Counted from the stretch's first letter, positions 54,775-63,787 are shown. The stretch: 64,000 bases of DNA from Renibacterium sp043789415 (GCF_043789415.1 NZ_JBDLLW010000001.1:124001-188000), one strand, 5' to 3'. The notes: a model not told the origin generated them from the letters alone. Translations and numbers: made by a program.

Positions 54775-56202
54775 ATGACCAGCAATCCTTTTTCTGATGG
54801 TTTAGCAGCCATCGTTGCCAATCAGCCCGATCGTGAGACCATTGCCGCTCTGCGACATGAGGTCCACTCAGATTTCCCGCAGACGGTGAGTGATTTGATC
54901 GAACTCGCCAAAATCCCTGGGATCGCCTGGGACGCTTTTGACGCCGCTGAACTGGACCGCAGCGCTGCGGCGGTCGCGGCACTGATTCGTACCGTGGGTG
55001 TCGATGAAGTACAGATCCTGCGCGAGCAGAAAGCCGACGGCACCCCGGGCGGCCCGGCGGTGGTCGCTCGAAAGCTCGCCAAGGCCGGAAAGCCGACAGT
55101 GCTGCTCTATGCCCATCATGATGTGCAGCCGCCCGGCGAAGAAGCTCTCTGGAACTCAAGTCCTTTTATGCCGGTCGAGAAGGACGGCAGGCTCTGGGGT
55201 CGCGGAGTGGCCGATGACAAGGCTGGGGTGCTCGCGCACATCGCCTCACTGCGTGCGGTGACAAAGGTGCTGGGCGAAGATTTCGGCGTCGGCGTGACGC
55301 TCTTCATCGAAGGTGAGGAAGAAGCCGGTTCCCCGACCTTCCACGATTTCCTGACCGCACATCAGGATCTGCTTCGTACGGATGTCATTGTGGTGGCTGA
55401 TTCCAGCAACTGGAAAGTCGGTGTTCCAGCCCTGACTACGAGCCTGCGCGGCCTCGTGGACGGCAGCATTGAAGTTCAGGTCCTGGAGCATGCTGTCCAT
55501 TCCGGGATGTTCGGCGGTCCGATCCTGGACGCTCCCACCCAGCTGGCCCGGCTGATCGCGACCCTTCACACCGAGGAGGGTGCGGTGGCAATCGAAGGAT
55601 TGCACACGGCGAATGAGCCATCGCTGGAATACCCGGAAGCAGATTTCCGGGCTGATGCTTCGGTGCTCGAAGGCCTTGCGCTGGCCGGCAGCGGGAGTAT
55701 CTCGAGTCGGCTGTGGTCGCAACCGGCACTGTCCATCATCGGATTCGATGCTCCTCCAGTGGCCACCAGCTCCAATACCATCCAGCCCCGAGCAACGGCG
55801 AAATTCAGTCTGCGGCTGGCTCCCGGCCAGGATCCAGCCGAGGCGATGGAGGCAGTGCGCCGTCATCTGGAGCGCCATACGCCCTCGACGGCCAAGGTGA
55901 CTCTCATCCCGGGAGAACAGGGGAGTGCTTTTGCCGCTGATACCTCAGCACCGGTAGCACAGGCCATGTTGTGGGCTCTTGGTACCTCGTGGGGCGTCGC
56001 TCCAGTGGAGTCCGGGATGGGCGGTTCGATTCCCTTTATCGCAGATCTCACGGAGCTGTTTCCCGCCGCGCAGATCCTGATCACCGGGGTGGAGGATCCT
56101 GATTCACGGGCGCATAGCGCCAATGAATCGCTGCACTTGGGGGATTTTGAAAAAGCCGTGCTCGCAGAAGCACTGCTGCTCAGCAGATTGAATCTGAGCT
56201 GA
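54775..56202 (+). CDS. M20-family dipeptidase
   Basis: 475 residues from ATG 54775 (MTSNPFSDGLAAIVANQ), probably leaderless. Zinc-binding signatures are YAHHDVQPPGEEALWNSSPF, WGRGVADDKAG and FIEGEEEAGSPTF, followed by the dimerisation domain and a late His in RAHSANESLHLG. M20 dipeptidases (ArgE/DapE/carnosinase group) hydrolyse peptides or N-acyl amino acids in the cytoplasm; the specificity is not clear. An open frame from 54727 starts upstream and overlaps the DUF3043 gene. Confidence 0.92.
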   Translation: MTSNPFSDGLAAIVANQPDRETIAALRHEVHSDFPQTVSDLIELAKIPGIAWDAFDAAELDRSAAAVAALIRTVGVDEVQILREQKADGTPGGPAVVARKLAKAGKPTVLLYAHHDVQPPGEEALWNSSPFMPVEKDGRLWGRGVADDKAGVLAHIASLRAVTKVLGEDFGVGVTLFIEGEEEAGSPTFHDFLTAHQDLLRTDVIVVADSSNWKVGVPALTTSLRGLVDGSIEVQVLEHAVHSGMFGGPILDAPTQLARLIATLHTEEGAVAIEGLHTANEPSLEYPEADFRADASVLEGLALAGSGSISSRLWSQPALSIIGFDAPPVATSSNTIQPRATAKFSLRLAPGQDPAEAMEAVRRHLERHTPSTAKVTLIPGEQGSAFAADTSAPVAQAMLWALGTSWGVAPVESGMGGSIPFIADLTELFPAAQILITGVEDPDSRAHSANESLHLGDFEKAVLAEALLLSRLNLS

Positions 56203-56262
56203 ATCATTCAGCGTTCCGGGAACATCCCCGGGGGAAGGCGGGTTGAGAGTATTATGGACACT

Positions 56263-56637
56263 ATGACGACCACAACTGAAACCTCTCCAGAGACGGCAGC
56301 TGAGCTGCCCACCCACGCAGTGGCGTTGAGCGATGTGGCCGCGGACAAGGTCCGCAGCCTGCTCGAGCAGGAAGGTCGGACCGATCTACGTCTGCGCGTC
56401 GCAGTCCAGCCCGGCGGTTGCTCAGGGCTGATCTACCAGCTTTATTTCGACGAGCGCATCCTCGACGGTGACGCCGTTCGAGATTTCGACGGCGTCGAGG
56501 TCGTGGTGGACAAGATGAGCGTTCCTTATCTGGAAGGCGCGAGCATCGACTTCGAGGACACCATCTCGAAGCAGGGCTTCACCATCGACAATCCGAATGC
56601 CAGCGGCTCCTGTGCCTGCGGAGATTCGTTCCACTAA
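56263..56637 (+). CDS. erpA: Iron-sulfur cluster insertion protein ErpA
   Basis: 124 residues from ATG 56263, chosen over ATG 56254 because TATTAT (56250-56255) lies seven bases before it and overlaps the other. The A-type carrier has three cysteines: RVAVQPGGCSG and the C-terminal GSCACG. LTHAVALSDVAADKVRSLL-type N-terminus (AVALSDVAADKV) is typical. It delivers Fe-S clusters to target enzymes. It is followed by a strong terminator. Confidence 0.95.
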   Translation: MTTTTETSPETAAELPTHAVALSDVAADKVRSLLEQEGRTDLRLRVAVQPGGCSGLIYQLYFDERILDGDAVRDFDGVEVVVDKMSVPYLEGASIDFEDTISKQGFTIDNPNASGSCACGDSFH

Positions 56638-56654
56638 GCGCAAATAACAGCACC

Positions 56655-56685
56655 CAGAATGGCCCGGTTTAACCGGGCCATTCTG
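56655..56685 (+). terminator. erpA terminator
   Basis: CAGAATGGCCCGGTT (56655-56669) and AACCGGGCCATTCTG (56671-56685) form a 15-bp palindrome, followed by CTGTCTTGG. The practical loop is about seven bases. Confidence 0.85.
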
Positions 56686-56866
56686 CTGTCTTGGCCGGTT
56701 CGAACGCCGCGCCAGACACAGTGTGCGCAAAAAGTTCCCGAGCGCGGTAAGCTCTAAGGGAATACTCTCTACACGCAGTAGTAGAGCACAAGATTTAGTA
56801 CGGTAATGAGCACAGAAAGCGGCTGCGGATTCAACGCCCGGCCAGCTATAAAAGGAAGGGCCGTCT

Positions 56867-57739
56867 GTGAGTTCGCAGCACCGAACCGGCAGCCGACGCG
56901 CTAAAGTCCTCGCTGTTTCAGCAGTGGGAATCGCTAGCGCACTGGTCTTGTCGGCATGTACCCCGGAGATGAAAAACGGCTGGTTGCCGACAGAGCCGGG
57001 TGTCACGAACCATACCGGTACAGTCATCACCCTGTGGGTGAATTCCTGGATCGCAGCCCTCGCGGTTGGCGTGATCACCTGGGGCCTGATTATCTGGTGC
57101 ATCATTGCTTACCGTCGTCGCAAGGGAACCACCGGTTACCCCAAGCAGATTTCTTATAACCTTCCGCTGGAGATCTTTTACTTAACCATTCCGCTCTTCA
57201 TGGTTCTGGTGTTCTTCTTCTTCACCGACCAGGATCAGCAGAAGCTCGATGCCCGGGTGGACAATCCCGGTGTCTCCATCGATGTGCGTGGTAAGCAGTG
57301 GGCCTGGGACTTCAACTATCTGGCCGGCAATGACGTCAAAGAAGCCGTCTACGAGGGCGGCGTTCAGGCACATCTGAACGGCGATCCGATTGACAAGGAC
57401 AAGCTGCCTACTCTGTATTTGCCGATCAACCAGAGCGTTGAACTGCAGCTGAACTCTCGCGACGTCATTCACTCTTTCTGGGTTCCGGCCTTCCTGCAAA
57501 AGCGGGATATGGTCCCCGGCAAGACGAACTACATCAACTTCACTCCCACTCAGTTGGGAACCTTCGATGGTAAATGCGCTGAACTCTGCGGTGAGTACCA
57601 CTCGGAAATGCTCTTCCGAGTCAAGGTGGTCACCGAGGAGGAGTTCCAGGCTCATCTGAAGCAACTTAAAGAAGCTGGATACACCGGTAGCCTCGGTAGC
57701 GAGTACGACCGCAATCCCAATCTGAACGAGAAGAAATAG
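56867..57739 (+). CDS. ctaC: Cytochrome c oxidase subunit II
   Basis: 290 residues from GTG 56867, with AAAGGAAGG upstream. A lipoprotein-like signal (VLALSALVLSAC-type, here ASALVLSACTPE) is followed by two membrane helices (VNSWIAALAVGVITWGLII and FYLTIPLFMVLVFFFF) and the copper domain, with the CuA site CAELCGEYHSEM at residues 237-248 and an HSFWVP segment before it. It carries electrons from cytochrome c to subunit I. The 229 bases before it hold a terminator and a promoter region with CTCTAC and GTAGAG repeats. Confidence 0.95.
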   Translation: MSSQHRTGSRRAKVLAVSAVGIASALVLSACTPEMKNGWLPTEPGVTNHTGTVITLWVNSWIAALAVGVITWGLIIWCIIAYRRRKGTTGYPKQISYNLPLEIFYLTIPLFMVLVFFFFTDQDQQKLDARVDNPGVSIDVRGKQWAWDFNYLAGNDVKEAVYEGGVQAHLNGDPIDKDKLPTLYLPINQSVELQLNSRDVIHSFWVPAFLQKRDMVPGKTNYINFTPTQLGTFDGKCAELCGEYHSEMLFRVKVVTEEEFQAHLKQLKEAGYTGSLGSEYDRNPNLNEKK

Positions 57740-57751
57740 GGGTCCGGACAG

Positions 57752-59473
57752 GTGACTACGACCTACGAAAGCCCAGCGATTGAAGAATCGCCGAGCGAAG
57801 AACGTGTTGTACCGATCTCCAAGGGGCGCGTTGTCGTCAATTGGATTACGTCAACGGATCACAAGACGATCGGCTACATGTACCTGATCGCTTCGTTCAT
57901 CTTCTTCTGCTTCGGCGGTGTGATGGCACTGTTGATCCGTGCCGAGCTCTTTGAACCGGGGATGCAGATCCTGCAGACCAAAGAGCAGTACAACCAGCTC
58001 TTCACCATGCACGGCACGGTGATGTTACTGATGTTCGCTACTCCGCTGTTCGCAGGCTTCGCCAATGCGATCATGCCACTGCAGATCGGCGCCCCTGACG
58101 TCGCCTTCCCGCGGTTGAACGCTCTGGCCTTCTGGTTCTTCCTCTTCGGTAGCACCATCGCGGTGTCGGGCTTCATCACCCCACAGGGTGCGGCTTCCTT
58201 CGGTTGGTTCGCTTATGCGCCGCTCTCAAATACCACCTTCACACCGGGTATCGGCGGCGACCTCTGGGTCTTCGGCCTAGCGCTGTCAGGCTTCGGCACC
58301 ATCTTGGGTGCGGTGAACTTCATCACCACGGTGATCTGTATGCGAGCCCCTGGTATGACGATGTGGCGGATGCCGATCTTCACCTGGAACGTTCTGGTCA
58401 CCTCCATCCTGGTGCTGATGGCCTTCCCACCGTTGGCTGCCGCGTTGTTCGCGCTGGGTGCCGATCGACGCTTCGGCGCGCATATCTTCGACCCGGAAAA
58501 CGGTGGTGCGATCCTCTGGCAGCACCTCTTCTGGTTCTTCGGTCACCCCGAGGTGTATATCATCGCCCTGCCGTTCTTCGGCATCGTCTCTGAGATCTTC
58601 CCGGTCTTCAGCCGAAAACCGATCTTCGGCTACAAGGGCCTGGTCTACGCCACGATCGGCATCGCCGCCCTTTCTGTGACCGTCTGGGCGCACCACATGT
58701 ATGTCACCGGATCAGTGCTGCTGCCTTTCTTCTCCTTCATGACCATGCTGATCGCGGTGCCGACCGGGGTGAAGTTCTTCAACTGGATAGGCACCATGTG
58801 GCGAGGTTCATTGACCTTCGAAACGCCCATGCTGTGGAGCATCGGCTTCCTGGTCACCTTCCTCTTCGGCGGTCTGACCGGCATCATCCTGTCCTCACCG
58901 CCACTGGACTTCCACGTCTCGGACACTTACTTCGTGGTCGCGCACTTCCACTATGTGGTCTTCGGCACCGTGGTGTTCGCAATGTTCGCCGGCTTCTACT
59001 TCTGGTGGCCAAAGTGGACCGGCAAGATGCTCAACGAGCGGCTCGGCAAGATTCACTTCTGGTTGCTCTTCCTGGGCTTCCACGGCACCTTCTTGATCCA
59101 GCACTGGCTCGGCGTGCTCGGCATGCCCCGCCGTTACGCGGATTACTTGCCCGAAGACGGCTTCACCTGGATGAACCAGTTCTCCACCATCTCCTCCTTC
59201 GTGCTCGGCGCTTCGCTGATCCCGTTCTTCTGGAATGTCTACATCACTTGGCGCTCCAAGAAGAAGGTGGAAGTTGATGATCCGTGGGGCTTCGGGGCTT
59301 CACTGGAATGGGCGACGTCGTGCCCGCCACCGCGGCACAACTTCACCTCGATTCCCAGAATTCGTTCAGAGCGGCCAGCCTTGGACCTGCACCATCCGGA
59401 GCTGTCTCAGGCCTATACTCCCAATACTCCGGTGGCCGCCGTGTTCGGACCGGCTGACCAGAAGGACGCATAA
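57752..59473 (+). CDS. ctaD: Cytochrome c oxidase subunit I
   Basis: 573 residues from GTG 57752, 12 bases after ctaC. It has twelve predicted membrane helices, with the heme and CuB ligands in TMHGTVMLLMFATP, the HPEVYIIALP segment (FFGHPEVY), WAHHMYVTG and HFHYVVFG. It is the catalytic subunit reducing oxygen and pumping protons. ctaF follows one base after its stop. Confidence 0.96.
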   Translation: MTTTYESPAIEESPSEERVVPISKGRVVVNWITSTDHKTIGYMYLIASFIFFCFGGVMALLIRAELFEPGMQILQTKEQYNQLFTMHGTVMLLMFATPLFAGFANAIMPLQIGAPDVAFPRLNALAFWFFLFGSTIAVSGFITPQGAASFGWFAYAPLSNTTFTPGIGGDLWVFGLALSGFGTILGAVNFITTVICMRAPGMTMWRMPIFTWNVLVTSILVLMAFPPLAAALFALGADRRFGAHIFDPENGGAILWQHLFWFFGHPEVYIIALPFFGIVSEIFPVFSRKPIFGYKGLVYATIGIAALSVTVWAHHMYVTGSVLLPFFSFMTMLIAVPTGVKFFNWIGTMWRGSLTFETPMLWSIGFLVTFLFGGLTGIILSSPPLDFHVSDTYFVVAHFHYVVFGTVVFAMFAGFYFWWPKWTGKMLNERLGKIHFWLLFLGFHGTFLIQHWLGVLGMPRRYADYLPEDGFTWMNQFSTISSFVLGASLIPFFWNVYITWRSKKKVEVDDPWGFGASLEWATSCPPPRHNFTSIPRIRSERPALDLHHPELSQAYTPNTPVAAVFGPADQKDA

Positions 59474-59474
59474 A

Positions 59475-59876
59475 GTGAAACTGGAATCGCGACTCTTCGG
59501 AATCGGTGCTTTCTTCTTCGTCCCAGTGGCGGTCATCTATGGCTTCCTGACCAACTGGGATGAGTGGGTGGGCATCCTCGGTATCCTCTTAGTCGGTGGT
59601 TTGGCCGGCATGATCGGTTTCTACCTGGCGTTCACGGCTCGTCGGGTCGGAATGCGCCCTGAGGACCGCAATAACGGTGAAATCCATGAAGGCGCGGGGG
59701 AGCAGGGCCACTTCAGCCCCTGGAGCTGGTGGCCGCTGGTACTCGGTGCTTCCTGCGCTACCGCTTTCCTCGGCCTGGCCGTCGGCTGGTGGATTGTTTT
59801 CATCGCTGCCGGTATGGCAGTGATCGCTCTGGTCGGTTGGGTTTTCGAATACAGCCGCGGAGATCACGCACACTAA
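59475..59876 (+). CDS. ctaF: Cytochrome c oxidase subunit IV
   Basis: 133 residues from GTG 59475, one base after ctaD stops; a longer in-frame reading from 59235 lies inside ctaD. Actinobacterial subunit IV has three to four membrane helices (FGIGAFFFVPVAVIYGFL, VGILGILLVGGLAGMIGFYLAF, two near the C-terminus) and GRRVGMRPEDRNNGEI-like text (RVGMRPEDR). It is part of the bcc-aa3 supercomplex. The qcrCAB genes that often follow are absent here. Confidence 0.93.
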   Translation: MKLESRLFGIGAFFFVPVAVIYGFLTNWDEWVGILGILLVGGLAGMIGFYLAFTARRVGMRPEDRNNGEIHEGAGEQGHFSPWSWWPLVLGASCATAFLGLAVGWWIVFIAAGMAVIALVGWVFEYSRGDHAH

Positions 59877-59880
59877 GTTA

Positions 59881-59928
59881 GTTAAATGCGGGAGGGGCAG
59901 ACATTTGTCTGCCCCTCCCGCATTTAAC
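59881..59928. terminator. Very long palindromic terminator after ctaF
   Basis: GTTAAATGCGGGAGGGGCAG begins an arm of 23 bases (59881-59903) with its perfect complement at 59906-59928 and two bases between. This should form a very stable hairpin about four bases after the ctaF stop. Palindromic DNA of this length is unusual. Confidence 0.9.
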
Positions 59929-59929
59929 A

Positions 59930-60162
59930 GATGTTAATATCTGCTTCTCGGTAGGTTCAAACCTGCTTGAATCCAGCGCAAAATGCTCCTAGTACTGATT
60001 CTTCAGTTCTGTCTGAAGGGTGGTTAGTCAAGTTTTGTTGGAAATTTTGTTGGAAGTTGTTGGAAGCTTCGACTAAGCCCCCGAAACATTAAAAAGAGAA
60101 GATATAATCGAATGGAGTTCTAAAAAGAAACTTATTTCTCATTTACAAAGAAGGCTGGATTA
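59930..60162 (+). other. AT-rich gene-free segment before the repeat protein
   Basis: About 230 bases that are more AT-rich than the surrounding DNA, continuing into the next gene. It holds a direct repeat TTTTGTTGGAA (60033-60043, 60045-60055) with a third partial copy, a small hairpin CTTCAG/CTGAAG at 60001-60017, and a perfect TATAAT (60103-60108) as the likely -10 of the gene at 60163. No -35 match is clear. Confidence 0.65.
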
Positions 60163-61410
60163 GTGTCAAATAAATTAAAGCAAAAAATACCTTTAAAAAA
60201 GGGATTAATCACATTAGCCACCGCGATACTTGCTTTTACTGGACTTCTGATCGCACCAGCAAACGCAAACGCGGCTGCTGGAAATATTCTCCCGCCTTTT
60301 ACCGTCGGTGAAACATGGAATGTTTGTGAAGGTTATCCAGGTGAAACAGCGGTTTATTCTTACACAATAAGGTTGACCTTCGGTTCAACTTGCAATGCCT
60401 CAAGCAGTACCGGCAAAGCAGTAAGAGCTCCGGAAAGCGGCACGGTTTACTCGACCAACTCCGATGATGGGTCCGTTTGCGTCAATGCTGATTCTGGTAG
60501 GAGCTTTCAGTTACGATACCTCAATTACTTGGTGAGTCCTGGCTCGGCTGTCTCGGCTGGCCAAAAGCTTGGCACGGTAGCTTCCGCTGGCCAGGTAGGA
60601 AACAACGGTATTGCGAGCATCCAATTACAGACCTGGTCATCACACGGGTGCCCTGCTGCGGTTGAAGGTGGCATTCCCTTTGACTCAGCCCACGGAACTC
60701 AGATCTGTGGTGCTCCAGATATGCCCTCTGAGGGTCCTGGTACTAATGGAGTTTGGAGTGGTACCACTTTCACCGGACAGAATTGCGGCACTCCTTTAGG
60801 TGTCGACACGATCGCCTTCCAGGCGAATACCGGCATTCTTTGGTCGACCGGTCCAGCGGGCATTCAGAATCTCGGTTTAGGCATGATGGCCGGTACTAGT
60901 CCTTCTCTCGCAAAACTCGCCAATGGCCAATACATCATTGCTTTTCAATCCAATAATGGACAACTGTGGACCACAGGCGCCGGCGGCACGAAGAACTGGG
61001 GACTCGGAATCCGAGCGGGTACCAGCCCCTCTGTGACCGCAGTAGGCAACGACTACCAAATCGCCTTCCAGTCGGATACTGGTCTGTGGACGGCCGGTGC
61101 CGGTGGCACTATCCGACACAACCTCGGACTCAAAGCAGGCACCAGCCCCTCCAACACCACGTTGGCCAATGGATCAACAATTACCGCTTTCCAGTCCGCT
61201 GACGGAGTCTTGTGGACTGTCGGTCCTGACGGCGTCAAAAACTGGGGACTCGGAATCCGAGCGGGTACCAGCCCCTCTGTGACCGCAGTAGGCAACGACT
61301 ATCGGGTCGCTTTCCAGTCGGATACTGGTCTGTGGACGGCCGGTGCCGGTGGCACTATCCGACACAACCTCGGACTCAAAGCAGGCACCAGCCCCTCCGG
61401 AGGACACTAA
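60163..61410 (+). CDS. Secreted protein with degenerate M23-like domain and five LW repeats
   Basis: 415 residues from GTG 60163. An AT-rich Lys-rich signal (KGLITLATAILAFTGLLIAP, then ANANAA) is followed by an M23-type beta fold (GKAVRAPESGTVYS, VSAGQKLGTVASAGQVGNNG). The zinc residues are missing: the N-terminal His/Asp site reads YSYTIRLTFG, and the late HxH reads IQLQTW. From residue about 208 come five repeats of 41 residues or so, each with AFQS, LW, GLG and AGTSPS. It is probably a secreted binding protein with a beta-propeller-like array. Base composition suggests horizontal origin. The family name is unknown to me. Confidence 0.8.
   Translation: MSNKLKQKIPLKKGLITLATAILAFTGLLIAPANANAAAGNILPPFTVGETWNVCEGYPGETAVYSYTIRLTFGSTCNASSSTGKAVRAPESGTVYSTNSDDGSVCVNADSGRSFQLRYLNYLVSPGSAVSAGQKLGTVASAGQVGNNGIASIQLQTWSSHGCPAAVEGGIPFDSAHGTQICGAPDMPSEGPGTNGVWSGTTFTGQNCGTPLGVDTIAFQANTGILWSTGPAGIQNLGLGMMAGTSPSLAKLANGQYIIAFQSNNGQLWTTGAGGTKNWGLGIRAGTSPSVTAVGNDYQIAFQSDTGLWTAGAGGTIRHNLGLKAGTSPSNTTLANGSTITAFQSADGVLWTVGPDGVKNWGLGIRAGTSPSVTAVGNDYRVAFQSDTGLWTAGAGGTIRHNLGLKAGTSPSGGH
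60994..61398 (+). repeat. 246-bp internal duplication
   Basis: The segment 60994-61152 recurs at 61240-61398 (offset 246 bases, 82 codons) almost without change; the clearest difference is near 61053-61062 against 61299-61308. It covers one full and one partial protein repeat, so two units were copied recently. The in-frame spacing keeps the array open. Confidence 0.88.
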
Positions 61411-61425
61411 CCGGATATAGAACGA

Positions 61426-61495
61426 AAGACAGCAGCGGGCTCGGCGAACTTTATCAGGAGATCTGAAAGAAAGTCGCTGGGCCCGCTGTCTTGAT
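61426..61495 (+). terminator. Terminator of the repeat-protein gene
   Basis: AAGACAGC...GCGGGC (61426-61440) pairs with GCCCGCTGTCTT (61481-61492), with a 3-base bulge in the left arm; TGATGTCTC follows. It lies 16 bases after the stop. The T-run is weak. Confidence 0.6.
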
Positions 61496-61565
61496 GTCTC
61501 AGTGCCTAGGTGCTGTGCTGTTCCTTGCAGTTAGGCTTGAGTTATTACAATCGCAGAGGAGAGGA

Positions 61566-62354
61566 ATGACGTTGGCTGCATCAGCTGATGCTATTTCGGG
61601 TGAGATCGACCGTGAGTCGAAGACGCCTCTCTACCAGCAACTGATGGCGATCCTGCGTGATTATGTTTCTCAGCGAGGCACCCAGACCACTCCGATCCCC
61701 TCTGAACGAGATATTGCGGCTCGTTTCGGACTGGCCAGGATGACCGTTCGGCAGGCCATTGATGCTTTGGTCGCAGCAGAGGTCTTGGACCGGGTAGTGG
61801 GACTGGGAACTTTTGTGCATCGCAGCAAAGTCGACCTTCAGGTCAAACTCACGTCCTACTCGGAAGAAATGCAACGCCGCGGCATGGTGCCGGACGCCAA
61901 GGTACTGGATTTCGAACTGGTTCCGGCCGGAGCTGGCATCGCCCGCGAACTCCAGCTCCAAGAGGGCCAGCTCGTGGTGCGCTTCAGGCGGCTGCTGCTC
62001 GCCGATGGAGCACCGATGAGCGTGGACGAGAACTTCATCCCCGGCTACCGGGTGCCGGGGATTACCGATGGCCCGCCACCGACCTCTTTGTACAACGTAC
62101 TGGGGGAGCGCTACGGACTGGTGATGGAGTGGGGCGAAGATATGATCGAAGCCGCCGCAGCGGCACCCACCATTGCCAGACTGCTCAAGGTCGAGAACGG
62201 TGCCCCGCTCTTGAAGATTCAACGGCATGCCTTCGTCTCAGGCATCGTAGTGGACTATTCAGTCTCCTACTATCGGGCAGACCGCTATAAGTTATGGGTC
62301 CCGCTGCAGCGACCCGGCGCTCGTGCGGCAAGGCCCTATGCCCGACGTCGTTGA
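61566..62354 (+). CDS. GntR-family regulator (HutC/UTRA type)
   Basis: 262 residues from ATG 61566, with AGAGGAGAGG upstream; the open frame from 61491 is rejected. An N-terminal winged helix (TPLYQQLMAILRDYV, PSERDIAARFGLARMTVRQAIDALV) precedes a UTRA ligand domain (LTSYSEEMQRRGMVPDAKVL, YNVLGERYGL, FVSGIVVDYSVSYYRADRYKLWVPL). Likely ligands are sugar phosphates or amino-sugars. TACAAT (61546-61551) is a possible -10. No target cluster is adjacent: upstream lies the repeat protein, downstream a convergent VOC gene. Confidence 0.9.
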   Translation: MTLAASADAISGEIDRESKTPLYQQLMAILRDYVSQRGTQTTPIPSERDIAARFGLARMTVRQAIDALVAAEVLDRVVGLGTFVHRSKVDLQVKLTSYSEEMQRRGMVPDAKVLDFELVPAGAGIARELQLQEGQLVVRFRRLLLADGAPMSVDENFIPGYRVPGITDGPPPTSLYNVLGERYGLVMEWGEDMIEAAAAAPTIARLLKVENGAPLLKIQRHAFVSGIVVDYSVSYYRADRYKLWVPLQRPGARAARPYARRR

Positions 62355-62360
62355 TTCAAT

Positions 62361-62798
62361 TCAGGCTTTTCTCAGTTCTTCGGCGAACATCACCAGGATT
62401 CCGCTCGGACCGCGAAGATAGGTGAGCTTGTAGATGTCGGAGTAGGTAGCCACACCTCGTAGTGGATAGCATCCATGTTTTGCAGCGATCTCAAGGGCCT
62501 GATCGATATTGTCTACCGAGAACGCCACCCGGTGCATCCCAATATCATTGGGAAGAGCTGGCTTTGTCTCGATCGCTTCAGGATGGATGTACTCGAAGAG
62601 TTCAAGCTGACCATGACCGTCCGGGGTTTGGAGCATCGCGATCTTGGCGTGGTTTCCATCCAGCCCGACGGCGGTGTCGGTCCACTCACCGCTCACCGTG
62701 TCACGGCCAATGACAGTCAGACCGAGATCCGTGAAAAAGGCGATGGTCGCTTCGAGATCGCGAACGGCGATTCCGACATTCTCAAGTTTGATGGCCAT
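62361..62798 (-). CDS. VOC-family protein
   Basis: 145 residues, ATG 62798, with TAGCTT seven bases upstream (minus strand), possibly leaderless. The fold shows KLENVGIAVRDLEATIAFFTDLGLTVIG, GQLELFEYIHP, GMHRVAFSVDNIDQAL and LTYLRGPSGILVMFAEEL. His in GMHRVAF and Glu in the LELFEY and VMFAEEL segments are candidate metal ligands, as in glyoxalase I-like enzymes. Substrate unknown. Confidence 0.86.
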   Translation of the reverse strand: MAIKLENVGIAVRDLEATIAFFTDLGLTVIGRDTVSGEWTDTAVGLDGNHAKIAMLQTPDGHGQLELFEYIHPEAIETKPALPNDIGMHRVAFSVDNIDQALEIAAKHGCYPLRGVATYSDIYKLTYLRGPSGILVMFAEELRKA

Positions 62799-62896
62799 AC
62801 GGTGAAAGCTACCAAGACAGAGCGATTAACTCCAGTGTCTCGGCCGTCAGCCGGTGCAATAGACCTTCGTCCCGGAGCAGGATGAGAACCGGGGAG

Positions 62897-63787
62897 TCAG
62901 GCCGAAAGAGTCGGGTAACCTCCGGCATCGAGCTCCTCGATCAGGCTGGGGTGTGTGGGCTGCCAATTGAATTTCTGCCGGGTGATTGCACTCGAGGAGG
63001 GCTGATCCACCGCAAAGATGGCACCGAGGAAGCCGAAGCTCTCTGCGGGCACGGCCTCAATGGGAACTCCGAGTTTCCGGCCGATAGCCTCAGCCATGGC
63101 GATCATGGTCACGCCCTGATCGGCCACTGCGTGCAGCACCGTACCGGGAGCGGCTTCCTCCAGGGCGAGTCGGAAGAGCCGAGCGGCGTCGAGGGTGTGC
63201 ACCGCTGGCCAGCGCTGGCTGCCGTCGCCCAGGTAACCGGAGACCCCGGTGCGCTGCGCGGCGTCAATGAGTATCGAGGCGAAGCCGTACCCTTTGCCTC
63301 GTGCGTGCACCGAACGCGGCAGCCGTACTACCGAGGAACGGACGCCCTCGGTCGCCAGTTCCAGCACGGTCCTGGCATTGCGTCCACGGCCTCCCAAAGG
63401 GCCGTCGGTGGACATCGGATCGTCTTCCGTCGATGCTCTGCCCGGCACGGCCGGAGTTCCGGAGGCGATGACCAGAGGCTTATCGGTGCCTCTGAGGGCG
63501 GCTGCGAAGGCTTCTACTGCGAGAGTCTCCTCCGCCATCGCCCGATCGAAATTCTCGAAATCATTACTGAACGCCAGATGGATCACACCATCGGACTGCT
63601 CTGCTCCGTGGCGCAGGACTTCCGGATCGCTCAGATCGCCCCGCAGCACGGCACCGCCAAGATCGGTCAGCGCCTGGGCAGAGCGATCGGAACGCGCTAA
63701 ACCAAGAACCTGATGACCTGCGGCGATCAATTCGGGGACGACGGCGGAACCGATTCCACCGGTGGCGCCTGTGACGAATACTCGCAT
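62897..63787 (-). CDS. SDR-family NAD(P)-dependent oxidoreductase
   Basis: 296 residues from ATG 63787 with CAGGAG upstream; an open frame to 63859 would enter the operator. It is an extended or atypical SDR: MRVFVTGATGGIGSAVVPEL (Rossmann), GVIHLAFSNDFENFDRA, then VIASGTPAV and SSVVRLPRSVHARGKGYGF. No YxxxK active-site pair is clear, so it may bind nucleotide without oxidoreductase activity, as NmrA-type regulators do. It is divergent from a TetR gene with two palindromes between. Confidence 0.86.
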   Translation of the reverse strand: MRVFVTGATGGIGSAVVPELIAAGHQVLGLARSDRSAQALTDLGGAVLRGDLSDPEVLRHGAEQSDGVIHLAFSNDFENFDRAMAEETLAVEAFAAALRGTDKPLVIASGTPAVPGRASTEDDPMSTDGPLGGRGRNARTVLELATEGVRSSVVRLPRSVHARGKGYGFASILIDAAQRTGVSGYLGDGSQRWPAVHTLDAARLFRLALEEAAPGTVLHAVADQGVTMIAMAEAIGRKLGVPIEAVPAESFGFLGAIFAVDQPSSSAITRQKFNWQPTHPSLIEELDAGGYPTLSA

